Shown piece after piece: positions 14,930 to 21,934 of a stretch of 21,934 nucleotides of DNA. Position 1 is the stretch's first letter, and each line of letters begins with the position of its first letter. This DNA is from Streptosporangiaceae bacterium (GTDB taxonomy: Bacteria; Actinomycetota; Actinomycetes; Streptosporangiales; Streptosporangiaceae), in contig JASIBM010000489.1 of the NCBI GenBank assembly GCA_030045175.1, positions 1-21,934 of the forward strand, written 5' to 3'. The position numbers were made by a program, and so were the translations under genes. The notes below the pieces were generated by a model that did no database searches, was not told where the DNA came from, and was given only the letters and a program-made list of their open reading frames with translations.

Positions 14930-15832
14930 ATGCACCAGCTATTGCGCGCGCTCATCGAGCCGGGCTTCTTCGCCAGCCAGCAGGTCCACGTCGCGGTCTC
15001 GGTCGGCGGCGTGGTCGCCGTCGTCTGCGCCGTGGTCGGCGTGTTCACGGTCATCCGCGGCCAGTCGTTCGCCGGGCACTCGCTGGGCGACGTCGCCGCC
15101 GCTGGCGGGTCGGGCGCCCTGCTGATCGGGCTAAGCCCCGTGATCGGGTTCGTCGGGCTCGGCATCGTCGGGGCCAGCGCGATGGACCTGATCGGCGTCC
15201 GCCGGCTGCGCGGCCGAGACCTGGCAACCGGGATCGTGCTCGGCGCCGCGATCGGGCTGTCGGCACTGTTCCTCTATCTCATCACCACGACCTCCTCGAC
15301 GACTGGCCCCACCCAGCAGATCCTGTTCGGCTCGATCTACACCACGGCGCCCGGCACCCTCCTCACCGTCGCGATACTCGGCGTGATCGCGCTTGGCTGC
15401 GTGACGGCGATCTGGCGCCCGCTGATGCTCGAGACCGTCAGCCCGGACATCGCGGTGGCGCGCGGCGTGCGCGTCCGCGCGGTCGGCCTGGCGTACATGC
15501 TGGCCCTGGCCGTCTCGGTCGGCCTGTCGTCCCTGACGATCGGCGCGATCTTGTCGACCGCCCTGCTGATCGGCCCGGCCGCAGCGGCGCTGCGCCTGAC
15601 CAGGAGCCTCACGCGCGCGCTGGTCGCCGCGTGCGTGATCGGGGTGACCACCACCTGGGCGGGCATCTTGCTGGCGTACGACAGCTACTACTGGCAGCCG
15701 GCCCACCTGGGCCTGCCGGTCAGCTTCTGCATCGTCGGCTTGATCTTCACGACCTACCTCGCCTGCGCACTGGCCGCTGCGCTGGCAGGACGCAAGCCGG
15801 GGCAAGGGGGAGCATGTTCGCGCCGTTCATGA
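14930..15832 (+). CDS. znuB: Zinc ABC transporter permease, first subunit
   Basis: A 300-aa ABC-3 family permease with about eight hydrophobic helices. The N-terminal part carries AVVGVFTVIRGQSFAGHSLGD, where the family-typical R-G-x-x-F-x-G/A-H-x-L/I loop is visible. The coupling region is ARGVRVRAVGLAYM, and GAILSTALLIGPAAAA is the usual late helix. It forms the membrane channel with the ATPase. The tail is overlapped for 19 bases by the second permease gene in another frame. Confidence 0.93.
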   Translation: MHQLLRALIEPGFFASQQVHVAVSVGGVVAVVCAVVGVFTVIRGQSFAGHSLGDVAAAGGSGALLIGLSPVIGFVGLGIVGASAMDLIGVRRLRGRDLATGIVLGAAIGLSALFLYLITTTSSTTGPTQQILFGSIYTTAPGTLLTVAILGVIALGCVTAIWRPLMLETVSPDIAVARGVRVRAVGLAYMLALAVSVGLSSLTIGAILSTALLIGPAAAALRLTRSLTRALVAACVIGVTTTWAGILLAYDSYYWQPAHLGLPVSFCIVGLIFTTYLACALAAALAGRKPGQGGACSRRS

Positions 15833-16677
15833 TGAACGCCTGGATCACCGCGACGATCGTCGCCGTGGTGGCCGGCGTCGTCGGCTATTTCGTCGTGCTG
15901 CGCGGCTCGGCGTTCCCGGCCCACGCGATCCCCAAGGGCGCGTTCGCGGGCGCGGCGGGCGCGAGCCTGCTCGGCGTCAGCACGCTCGGCGGACTGGCCG
16001 TGTTCTCGCTGCTCGGCGCCGTCGGGATCGGGACGCTCGGGCGCCGCGGGCGGGGCGACGTCGCCACCGCCTTGACCCTGGTCATGATGCTCGCCCTGGG
16101 CGCGGCGTTCCTCAGCCAGACCACCGAGTACGAGGCGGAGATCTACTCCCTGCTGTTCGGTGAGGTGCTCGGGGTGAGCAGCATCCAGATCCTGCCGGTC
16201 GCCGCCCTGGCCGTCGCCTGCGTCGTGGTGATAGCGATCATGTACCGGCCGCTCATGCTCTCCTGCATCGTCCCCGAGATAGCCGAGGCCAGGGGAATCC
16301 GGCCCCGGCGCATCGAGATCGCGTTCCTGCTGGTCATCGCGCTGGCCACGACGGTCACCGTGCCCGTGGTCGGCGCCCTGCTGATCTTCAGCCTGATGAT
16401 CGGCCCGCCCGCCGCCGCCAGGTCCCTGACCAGCAGGCCGGTGCTGGCCATGGCCTTGTCTGTGGTCATCGCCCTGATCACCGTCTGGGCCGCGATCGCC
16501 GCCGACTACCTGTACAACTGGCCGATCGGATTCTTCGTCGGCGCGTTCGGCGCCCTGTCCTATGGCCTCGGCCGGGCCTGGGCCGCCCGCCGCCGCAGGG
16601 CCGTCCCGGCCGCGCCGGCCGGCCTTGCGGCGAGCCCCATCGACTCCAAGGTCTCACTCAGCCCGGCCGGCAACTGA
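15814..16677 (+). CDS. znuB: Zinc ABC transporter permease, second subunit
   Basis: A 287-aa second ABC-3 permease, homologous to but clearly different from the preceding one. It has VVLRGSAFPAHAIPKGAFAGAAG at the N-terminus, ARGIRPRRIEIAFLLVIAL in the coupling region and PVVGALLIFSLMIGPPAAA late. The ATG at 15814 is preceded by an AGGGGG ribosome site. The frame is open far upstream, but that part is out of register with the first permease and is a shadow. Two non-identical permeases imply a heterodimeric channel, as in several actinobacterial metal importers. The C-terminal ~30 residues are a polar tail. Confidence 0.93.
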   Translation: MFAPFMMNAWITATIVAVVAGVVGYFVVLRGSAFPAHAIPKGAFAGAAGASLLGVSTLGGLAVFSLLGAVGIGTLGRRGRGDVATALTLVMMLALGAAFLSQTTEYEAEIYSLLFGEVLGVSSIQILPVAALAVACVVVIAIMYRPLMLSCIVPEIAEARGIRPRRIEIAFLLVIALATTVTVPVVGALLIFSLMIGPPAAARSLTSRPVLAMALSVVIALITVWAAIAADYLYNWPIGFFVGAFGALSYGLGRAWAARRRRAVPAAPAGLAASPIDSKVSLSPAGN

Positions 16678-16706
16678 CGCCTGCCACCCGGGCGCGCGGC
16701 CCGCGA

Positions 16707-16735
16707 ATCGCGTGCGGTTTCAGCGAGCACGCGAT
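16707..16735. promoter_or_regulatory. 9-bp inverted repeat, candidate autoregulatory operator of the GntR gene
   Basis: ATCGCGTGC (16707-16715) and GCACGCGAT (16727-16735) are perfect reverse complements with 11 bases between. The right arm abuts the -10 and the left arm covers the -35 position of the gntR promoter. Since YtrA-type GntR repressors commonly control their own operon, this is the best operator candidate. It could instead act as a weak terminator hairpin of the importer operon, but no T-run follows. Confidence 0.5.
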
Positions 16736-16740
16736 ATAGT
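16735..16740 (+). promoter_or_regulatory. -10 element of a leaderless gntR promoter
   Basis: TATAGT ends 6 bases before the ATG at 16747, placing the transcription start at the A of the start codon. No ribosome site precedes the ATG, supporting a leaderless message. The -35 region (about 16712-16717) is not consensus. Confidence 0.55.
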
Positions 16741-16746
16741 GACAAT

Positions 16747-17121
16747 ATGAGTAGCACTAATGGCAACATTAAAATCGATCATGGCAGCTCCGTGCCGCTG
16801 CACGAGCAAGTCGCCGCGGCCATCCGCCGGGCCATCGCTGAGGGCGAGGCGGCAGCCGGCGAGCGGCTCCCGCCAGCGAAGGATCTCGCGGCAGTCCTGG
16901 GCGTTAACGCCAACACCGTGTTCCGGGCGCTGCGGACGCTGCGCGACGAAGGGCTCGTGGAGTTCCGCCGCGGCCGAGGGGTCTCGGTCACTGAGCTCGC
17001 GCCGCGGCGCAGCCTGGTGGTGGCCAAGGCACGCGAGCTAGCCGAGCTGGCCAGGCGCTTCGGGTACGGGCCGCAAGAACTGGCGGAGATCGTCCTGCAG
17101 GTGTCGGGAGGCACACGATGA
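16747..17121 (+). CDS. GntR-family transcriptional regulator, YtrA subfamily
   Basis: A 124-aa short GntR protein. The N-terminal winged helix runs VPLHEQVAAAIRRAIAEGE, then LPPAKDLAAVLGVNANTVFRAL with recognition helix, then EGLVEFRRGRGVSV. Only a ~40-residue helical tail follows, as in YtrA-type regulators, which lack a large effector domain and usually repress an adjacent membrane or ABC operon. It is coupled by ATGA overlap to the membrane propeller-like gene, so that gene is the likely target along with its own promoter. The effector is unknown. Confidence 0.9.
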   Translation: MSSTNGNIKIDHGSSVPLHEQVAAAIRRAIAEGEAAAGERLPPAKDLAAVLGVNANTVFRALRTLRDEGLVEFRRGRGVSVTELAPRRSLVVAKARELAELARRFGYGPQELAEIVLQVSGGTR

Positions 17122-18473
17122 CGCCAGCCGCACCGCCCATCTCGCCGCCGGGTGCCGGTGCGCACGCCCAAGCCTTGATCCAGGAAGCGCGCAGGCGCCA
17201 GCGCCGCCGCTACCTGGTGACCGGCCTGGCGATCGTGCTGCTTGCCGCTTCGGCCGGCGTCTCGGCCGGCGTCTCGGCCGGCGCGATCTGGCCGGGCAGC
17301 AGCCCGTCTGCCCGGGAGCTGTTCCCACCCCCTGGCGTGGGCAGGGGCGCGCCCGCGCGGTATTCCGCCCCCGCGCCTTACTATGCCTACACGGTCGGGG
17401 GAACTCTCTTTAGCTACGTGACGCATGGCATGCAGTACGGCGCCTCGGTGGACGGGCGCTATCTCAAGATCCGCGCCACGGGCACGGGGCGGCTGCTGGC
17501 CAGGATCAGCCCGCCGGAACCCTGCAACTCCTTCAGGCTGCTGACCTCCAACGCTGACGGACGGCTGTTCGTCTTCGGCGCGATGCGCTACTGGCATCGG
17601 GGCGGACGCTCGTGGTCCTGGATTGGGCAGCGCGACAGGCGGACGCCCATGACGTTCCTGGCGCTGCGCATCGCCCCGGGCGGCCACTTGCAAATGGCGG
17701 CGCTGTCGCTCCCTGAGTCCCTGACGCCAGGGCAGCATCCGAGCATCGCCTTGTCGCCGGATGGCAGCAGGCTGGCGGTGGCCTTCGGCGGCAGCGGGCA
17801 GACCGCTGTCGTCCAGGTGATCACCCTCGCCACCGGCCAGGTCCGGCAGTGGACACTGCCGCGGCCGCCGTGGACGCCATGGCTGAGCCGCAGCGGCGCC
17901 TGGACCTCGGACGGCCGGATCCTGACGATCCTGCAGGCGGCCTTCCCGCGGTTCGGCTCAGCTGTGGCCCGGCTACGCTACCGGCCGCCACTGGCCACGC
18001 GGGTGCTCCTGCTCGACACCGCGGCCCCTGGCGCCAGCCTGACCTCCGCCAGGCTGCTCGTGCTGCGCCCCCCGGCTGGCAAGACCGCGCCGGGCAGGCT
18101 CATCATCACCCCGGACGGCAGCAAGCTGATCGGCTCCGTCGAGAGCCCGCAACCGCGGGCAAACCCCTGGACCGCGCCACTGACCGGGCAACTCGCCGTG
18201 TACTCCACGCGCACCGGTGCGCTGCTCCGGACCCTGGCATCGTGGCAATCGCGAACAGAATTCGGCCCTACCGAGACCGTCGCCTGGTCCAACCGGAACG
18301 GCAGCCAGCTGATTATCCTGCGGCCCAGCGGCCGCCTCAACATCCTCGGCGTCCTGACCGCACAGGGATTCACGGCATCGGCGAGCCAGCTCCTGCCGCG
18401 GCAACCCTCCGGCTATCAGGAACTACAGCTTGTCCTGCGCGGCCACGACGCAGGTATCTCAACGACCTGGTAG
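17118..18473 (+). CDS. Membrane-anchored beta-propeller-like (WD40/TolB-like) protein
   Basis: A 451-aa protein not assigned to a named family. Residues 1-31 are a basic cytosolic start, about 32-56 a membrane segment that includes a short SAGV repeat, and the rest is extracytoplasmic. Propeller-like blades are suggested by LSPDGSRLAVAFGGSG, TLATGQVRQWTL, ITPDGSKLIGSV, STRTGALLRTL and VAWSNRNGSQLIIL. It may sense or bind something at the cell surface. Its start overlaps the gntR stop as ATGA, so the pair is one unit. It converges on the small Cys-peptide gene with 25 bases between stops. Confidence 0.75.
   Translation: MTPAAPPISPPGAGAHAQALIQEARRRQRRRYLVTGLAIVLLAASAGVSAGVSAGAIWPGSSPSARELFPPPGVGRGAPARYSAPAPYYAYTVGGTLFSYVTHGMQYGASVDGRYLKIRATGTGRLLARISPPEPCNSFRLLTSNADGRLFVFGAMRYWHRGGRSWSWIGQRDRRTPMTFLALRIAPGGHLQMAALSLPESLTPGQHPSIALSPDGSRLAVAFGGSGQTAVVQVITLATGQVRQWTLPRPPWTPWLSRSGAWTSDGRILTILQAAFPRFGSAVARLRYRPPLATRVLLLDTAAPGASLTSARLLVLRPPAGKTAPGRLIITPDGSKLIGSVESPQPRANPWTAPLTGQLAVYSTRTGALLRTLASWQSRTEFGPTETVAWSNRNGSQLIILRPSGRLNILGVLTAQGFTASASQLLPRQPSGYQELQLVLRGHDAGISTTW
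17250..17283 (+). repeat. 12-bp tandem repeat (about 2.8 copies) in the membrane segment
   Basis: The unit TCGGCCGGCGTC occurs at 17250-17261 and 17262-17273 and partly at 17274-17283. It encodes S-A-G-V units within the transmembrane segment and keeps the frame. Confidence 0.85.
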
Positions 18474-18498
18474 GGCTCAGGTCAGCGGGCCGGCCGCG

Positions 18499-18696
18499 TC
18501 AGCAGATCGGCGGCAGGCACTTCTTGCAGCGGTTCGAGCATCCCTGCACGTGCACGATGTGCGGGCGCGCGGACCTGACCGCGGCGGACGCCGAGGCGGC
18601 CGGCAGGGCGCAAACCGCGAAGCTGGCCGCGATCACGGCCGCCGCGACAGACGGGCGGAACCGGTGGGTGAGGAGGCGGTGCGGGCGGTCAGGCAT
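18499..18696 (-). CDS. Small secreted cysteine-rich peptide, unrecognised
   Basis: A 65-aa predicted pre-peptide. A basic N-terminus is followed by a hydrophobic core (about 15-34) and an ASA site at 36-38, the likely signal peptidase cut. That leaves a mature peptide of about 27 residues ending GCSNRCKKCLPPIC, with cysteines at 53, 57, 60 and 65 (C-x3-C-x2-C-x4-C). This could form two disulfides or bind a metal. The ATG at 18696 is chosen because GAAGGA sits 8 bases upstream; ATG 18705 is too close to that site. I do not recognise a family. Its isolation between convergent and divergent neighbours supports an independent gene, but such a small frame could be spurious. Confidence 0.55.
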   Translation of the reverse strand: MPDRPHRLLTHRFRPSVAAAVIAASFAVCALPAASASAAVRSARPHIVHVQGCSNRCKKCLPPIC

Positions 18697-18705
18697 GGTC
18701 ACCAT

Positions 18706-18958
18706 CCTTCGCCGTCGGGCGCTCCGCAACGGCCGCCGGTGACCCGGCTGGCGCCGGCGAGCGCCGTGTCGCCTGTCATCGCGAGGCTCCGCGACCAGGG
18801 TTATCCACATGGTGATCGGGCATGCGGGCCTTGTCAATGTGCCAGCGCGGCCGGCCTGTCGGCGGCGTGGCTGCCGCATAAGGCCAGTGCCATAACCTTG
18901 CAGGCAAGATGGCTCTGCCAGGCTGAGCGACAGGAAAGCGACAGGAAGGGGTGCCGGC
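18706..18958. other. Divergent intergenic region between Cys-peptide and marP-like genes
   Basis: About 250 bases with no credible gene. A consensus -35-like TTGACA reads on the minus strand at about 18834-18839, but no good -10 follows at the right distance. A single DnaA-box-like TTATCCACA is at 18801-18809. CATAAC-like hexamers near 18890 could belong to a marP promoter. An AGGAAGGGG ribosome site precedes the marP start. Confidence 0.5.
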
Positions 18959-20170
18959 ATGCTCACGGCCGCCGCGAGCACGGGTGACCTGCTCGATCTC
19001 GCCCTAGTCGTGCTGGCCGTCCTCGCCGGGATCCGCGGTTACCGGCATGGGCTCCTGGTCGGCGCTGGCTTGCTCATCGGCTTCATCGGCGGCGCGCTGA
19101 TCGGCACCCGCATCGCCGGGCCGGTCGCCAGCCTGGTCCCCGCAGGCCCGGCCCGGTCCATAGTCGCCCTGGCCACCGTGCTTGTCTGCGCGATCGCGCT
19201 GCAAGAACTGCTCGCCCGCGCGGCGGTAGCCATCAGGGACGCCGTGCGGTTCCGCCCGTTCCGGGTAGTCGACGGCGTACTGGGGACCGTGCTTTCCGTC
19301 ATCTCCTTGCTGCTCGTCGCCTGGCTGCTCGGCCTTGCCATAATCAACTCGCCGTTCACCGGCCTGGCCAGCCAGGTCCGTCACTCACGCATCCTGACCG
19401 CCGTTGACGCCCTCGTTCCCAACGGCGTCTACCTGGGCTTCTCCTCGTTCCTGAGAACGGTGGAGACGCACGACCTGCCGCCGCTGTTCGCCGGGCTGAC
19501 CCCGCCCATCGCTCCCCCCGTCGCCGCGCCGGCCAATGGCGCGGTACCCGCACGGGTCATCGACGCGGACGCGCCGAGCATCGTCAAGATCGTGGCGACC
19601 GAGCCCGAGTGCGGGCAGCAGACCGAGGGCACCGGGTTCGTGTACGCCCCCGGCCACGTGCTGACCAACGCGCACGTGGTCGCCGGGGCACGCGACGTCA
19701 GCATCGTCAGCGACGGCACCGGGGCCAGCGTCGGGCTCAGCGCGCGCGTGGTCCTGTTCGATCCTGACACCGACATCGCCGTGCTCGACGTGCCCGGCCT
19801 GGTCCGCACCCCCCTGGCCCTGCACGGCCCGGCCGCCGCAGGCAACCCAGCCGAAGTCGTCGGCTATCCGGAGAACGGGCCGTTCACGCCCGTGCCGGCC
19901 CGCATCGCCGCCGAGCAGCCCCTCACCGGCCCGAACATCTACGTCAGCGCCACCGTGACCAGGCAGATCTACATCCTGCGCGCGATCGTGCGACCGGGAA
20001 ACTCGGGCGGCCCGCTGCTCGCCCCCGACGGCAGGGTCGACGGCGTGGTATTCGCCACCTCGACCATCGACTCGGACACCGGCTACGCGCTGACCGCGGC
20101 CCAGGTGCAAAGGGACGCGCGGGCCGGGTCCACGGCCACCATCCCGGTCGGCACCCAAGGCTGCACCTGA
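18959..20170 (+). CDS. marP: MarP-like membrane serine protease (CvpA + trypsin-like)
   Basis: A 403-aa homologue of the mycobacterial acid-resistance protease MarP (Rv3671c). About 170 N-terminal residues form four CvpA-like membrane helices. The extracytoplasmic part is a chymotrypsin-fold protease with triad H239 (LTNAHVVAG), D272 (DTDIAVLD) and S349 (RPGNSGGPL). Cys residues in PECGQQ and at the extreme C-terminus (TQGCT) match the disulfide that stabilises active MarP. In mycobacteria it protects against acid and oxidative stress by processing envelope targets. The ATG at 18959 has an AGGAAGGGG site upstream. The gene is monocistronic by appearance and converges on the PCu(A)C-like gene. 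Confidence 0.92.
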   Translation: MLTAAASTGDLLDLALVVLAVLAGIRGYRHGLLVGAGLLIGFIGGALIGTRIAGPVASLVPAGPARSIVALATVLVCAIALQELLARAAVAIRDAVRFRPFRVVDGVLGTVLSVISLLLVAWLLGLAIINSPFTGLASQVRHSRILTAVDALVPNGVYLGFSSFLRTVETHDLPPLFAGLTPPIAPPVAAPANGAVPARVIDADAPSIVKIVATEPECGQQTEGTGFVYAPGHVLTNAHVVAGARDVSIVSDGTGASVGLSARVVLFDPDTDIAVLDVPGLVRTPLALHGPAAAGNPAEVVGYPENGPFTPVPARIAAEQPLTGPNIYVSATVTRQIYILRAIVRPGNSGGPLLAPDGRVDGVVFATSTIDSDTGYALTAAQVQRDARAGSTATIPVGTQGCT

Positions 20171-20198
20171 CGGCTGCTCCTGCGGATCCAGGGCGTGA

Positions 20199-20783
20199 TC
20201 AGGGGCTGGCGAGTGCCGAGGTAACGACCAGATCGACGCGGACCGGCCCCGCGTTACGGAAATCTAGCGTGATCGGCACGATCTCACCGATGTGCAGCGA
20301 CCGGGGACGGAGCAGCACGAGGTCGACGCCGAACGGGCCCAGGTTCAGGGCGGAGCCAGCAGGAAGCGGGATCTGGACAAGCCGGCCGTGAGCCGTCATC
20401 GGCGCGCTGCCGCGCCGGACAAGCAGCGCCTCCCGAGCGAACGGCGACGTCGCGCCGACCAGATCATCTGCCGAGCCCAGATTGCGGATCTCAAGGTAGG
20501 TGGTCGCGTACGGGAGAGCGTTGCCCGCACCAGGGCGGAACGACAAGGGGATGGCGGCGAGCGTCACGTCGACGTGAACCCGCCGCAGCGTTCCTGCTCC
20601 TCCCGTGACTGTCCAGATCGTGAGCAGGCCAACCAGGACTGCAGCCGAGAGCACCGGTGCTATCGCTGCCCTGAGCAGGCTGCCGACCACTCCAGCCGGC
20701 CGGGGCTCACTGGTCAGCGCCCTATCGCTGACCGCCGGGCTGGCCTGCGGCCGCTCGGAGGTACCGGCGAACCCGGGCGTCAC
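20199..20783 (-). CDS. PCu(A)C/LpqE-like membrane-anchored protein with degenerate copper site
   Basis: A 194-aa protein with a cytosolic start, one membrane segment (about 38-60) and an extracytoplasmic PCu(A)C-like cupredoxin domain (TTYLEIRNLGSADDLVGATSPFA, VQIPLPAGSALNLGP, GEIVPITLDFRNAGPVRVDLVV). Classical copper chaperones of this family use H(M)x10Mx21HxM, but the usual HxM position reads VDLVL here, so the copper site appears lost. It may serve a structural role or bind copper otherwise. The GTG at 20783 overlaps the ATPase stop as GTGA, so it is translated with the copper pump, which supports a copper-related job. Confidence 0.8.
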   Translation of the reverse strand: MTPGFAGTSERPQASPAVSDRALTSEPRPAGVVGSLLRAAIAPVLSAAVLVGLLTIWTVTGGAGTLRRVHVDVTLAAIPLSFRPGAGNALPYATTYLEIRNLGSADDLVGATSPFAREALLVRRGSAPMTAHGRLVQIPLPAGSALNLGPFGVDLVLLRPRSLHIGEIVPITLDFRNAGPVRVDLVVTSALASP

Positions 20784-21934
20784 GAAGCCTGCCCGGCCAT
20801 CGCGGTCACCGGCGCCACCGCCGGCCTGGCACTCGACGCCGCGATTGGTGGTCGCGCGCCGAACCGGCGCAGCCGGAGTCCGTTGGTGACCACGACCACC
20901 GAACTGGCGGACATCGCGAGGCCGGCGAAAAGCGGGTTGAGGTAGCCGAGCGCGGCGAAGGGCAGCGCGACGAAGTTATAGCCGAAGGCCCAGGCGAGAT
21001 TCTGCCTGATCGTCCGCATGGTGGCGCGCGCGAGCAAGATGGCATCGGCGATGAGGGCGGGGTCTCCCCCCACCAGCGTCAGGTCCGCAGCCCCGATTGC
21101 GGCGTCGGTGCCCGTGCCGACGGCGATCCCGAGGTTGGCCTGAGCGAGCGCCGCCGCGTCGTTGACGCCGTCGCCGACGACGGCGACCGCCACCCCGGCG
21201 GACTGGATGTCGCGGACAACCTTGACCTTGCCCTCCGGGCTGACCTCGGCGAAGACATCACGCGCGGGGATGCCGATCTGTCGCGCCACAGCGAGCGCCG
21301 TCCGCCGGTTATCGCCAGTCAGCAATACTGGGCGCAGGCCGAGCTCGCGCAGCCTGCCGACCGCCGCGGCGCTGCCTGGCTTCACCGCGTCCGCGACGCT
21401 GATCGCCGCTCGGGCCGATCCCGCCCAGGCCACAAGCACGGCGGAACGTCCGGCATCTTCCGCTGCGGCGACCGCGTCGGCGAGGTCCGGTGGGATCGTC
21501 ACGGACCGTTCGCGCAGCAACCGGGCGCTGCCGACGGTCACCTCCTGGCCCTGCGCCATTCCCCGTACGCCTGCTCCGGCGATGCTCGCGAAGCCCGCCA
21601 CCGGCGGCAGCGCTCCGAACCTGGCCGATGCAGCGCGGGCGATCGCCTGGCCTACGGGGTGCTCCGACGCGTCCTCGATCACGCCCGCCAGGCGAAGCGC
21701 CTCGTCCGGGTCGCAGCCGCTAGCCGCCGTGACCGCCAGCACCGTCATGACACCCGTGGTCACGGTCCCGGTCTTGTCTAGCACGACCACGTCGAGCCGA
21801 CGCGCCGACTCAAGCGCATGCGACCCCCGGATCAGGACTCCGAGCTCCGCGCCCCTGCCGACCCCGGCAAGCAGCGCGGTGCTCGTCGCCAAGCCCATCG
21901 CGCACGGACAGGCCACGACCAGCACGGCGAACGC
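20780..21934 (-). CDS. copA: Copper-exporting P1B-type ATPase, C-terminal part (5' truncated by window)
   Basis: The visible 384 residues begin just before the ion-binding motif CPC (VACPCAMGLATSTA) and run to the natural C-terminus; the N-terminal metal-binding domain and first helices lie beyond the window. Catalytic landmarks are the phosphorylated Asp in DKTGTVT, SEHPVGQAI in the nucleotide domain, TGDNRRTA, and GDGVNDAAALAQA in the hinge. Helix 7 has GYN and helix 8 has MSASSVVVVTN; with CPC these define the Cu(I)-transporting P1B-1 class. It exports cytosolic copper. The downstream PCu(A)C-like gene is coupled to it. Confidence 0.94.
   Translation of the reverse strand, partial: AFAVLVVACPCAMGLATSTALLAGVGRGAELGVLIRGSHALESARRLDVVVLDKTGTVTTGVMTVLAVTAASGCDPDEALRLAGVIEDASEHPVGQAIARAASARFGALPPVAGFASIAGAGVRGMAQGQEVTVGSARLLRERSVTIPPDLADAVAAAEDAGRSAVLVAWAGSARAAISVADAVKPGSAAAVGRLRELGLRPVLLTGDNRRTALAVARQIGIPARDVFAEVSPEGKVKVVRDIQSAGVAVAVVGDGVNDAAALAQANLGIAVGTGTDAAIGAADLTLVGGDPALIADAILLARATMRTIRQNLAWAFGYNFVALPFAALGYLNPLFAGLAMSASSVVVVTNGLRLRRFGARPPIAASSARPAVAPVTAMAGQAS

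Noticed and set aside
14791..15813. A long permease fusion reading upstream of the second permease
   Set aside because: The upstream part is an Arg-rich shadow of the ATPase and first permease genes; the real start is ATG 15814 with an AGGGGG site.
16779..17738. Minus-strand open frame of 319 codons
   Set aside because: It is antisense to the GntR and propeller-like genes, with no recognisable domain and Arg/Pro/Ala-rich composition.

Overview
The window is GC-rich (visibly around 70%). It uses GTG starts, GC-ending codons, actinobacterial-type leaderless promoters and many 4-nt ATGA/GTGA gene overlaps. Protein content (a MarP-like protease, a Zur/SmtB pair, an enediyne PKS, a YtrA-type GntR regulator) points to an actinomycete, probably a filamentous secondary-metabolite producer. 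I cannot name the species.

Left part (1-11766): the 3' end of a LuxR/NarL-type response regulator runs into the window and converges on a long minus-strand operon. Read in its own direction, the operon is unbV (FG-GAP/ASPIC-UnbV protein), unbU (RnfD/NqrB-like membrane protein), pksE (a 2003-aa iterative enediyne PKS with KS-AT-ACP-KR-DH-PPTase order), a hotdog thioesterase, a flavin reductase and a cytochrome P450. Four of the five junctions are 4-nt stop/start overlaps and the fifth is a 31-nt gap, so the six genes look like one translation-coupled transcript. UnbV-UnbU-PKSE-TE is the conserved enediyne warhead cassette. The usual fifth member (UnbL/E3), resistance genes, and sugar or aryl tailoring genes are not in the window. 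The PKS gene carries three in-frame short tandem repeats, including three perfect 27-bp copies inside its PPTase domain.

Middle part (12008-16677): a zinc homeostasis block. On the minus strand are an ArsR/SmtB sensor with an intact alpha-5 zinc motif, a 96-aa protein with 27 histidines built from a duplicated 35-aa unit, and a Fur/Zur-type regulator, all overlapping. Divergent from these is a zinc ABC importer (lipoprotein SBP, ATPase, two different permeases). Its promoter contains a perfect 17-bp Zur-like palindrome in the -35/-10 spacer and appears to give a leaderless mRNA.

Right part (16678-21934): a leaderless YtrA-type GntR regulator is coupled to a membrane-anchored beta-propeller-like protein. 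Then come a tiny secreted Cys-rich peptide (minus strand), a MarP-like CvpA/trypsin protease, and a minus-strand copper pair: a Cu(I) P1B-ATPase cut by the window end, coupled to a PCu(A)C-like protein that lacks the usual H-x-M copper ligands. No rRNA, tRNA, insertion sequence or CRISPR array was seen.
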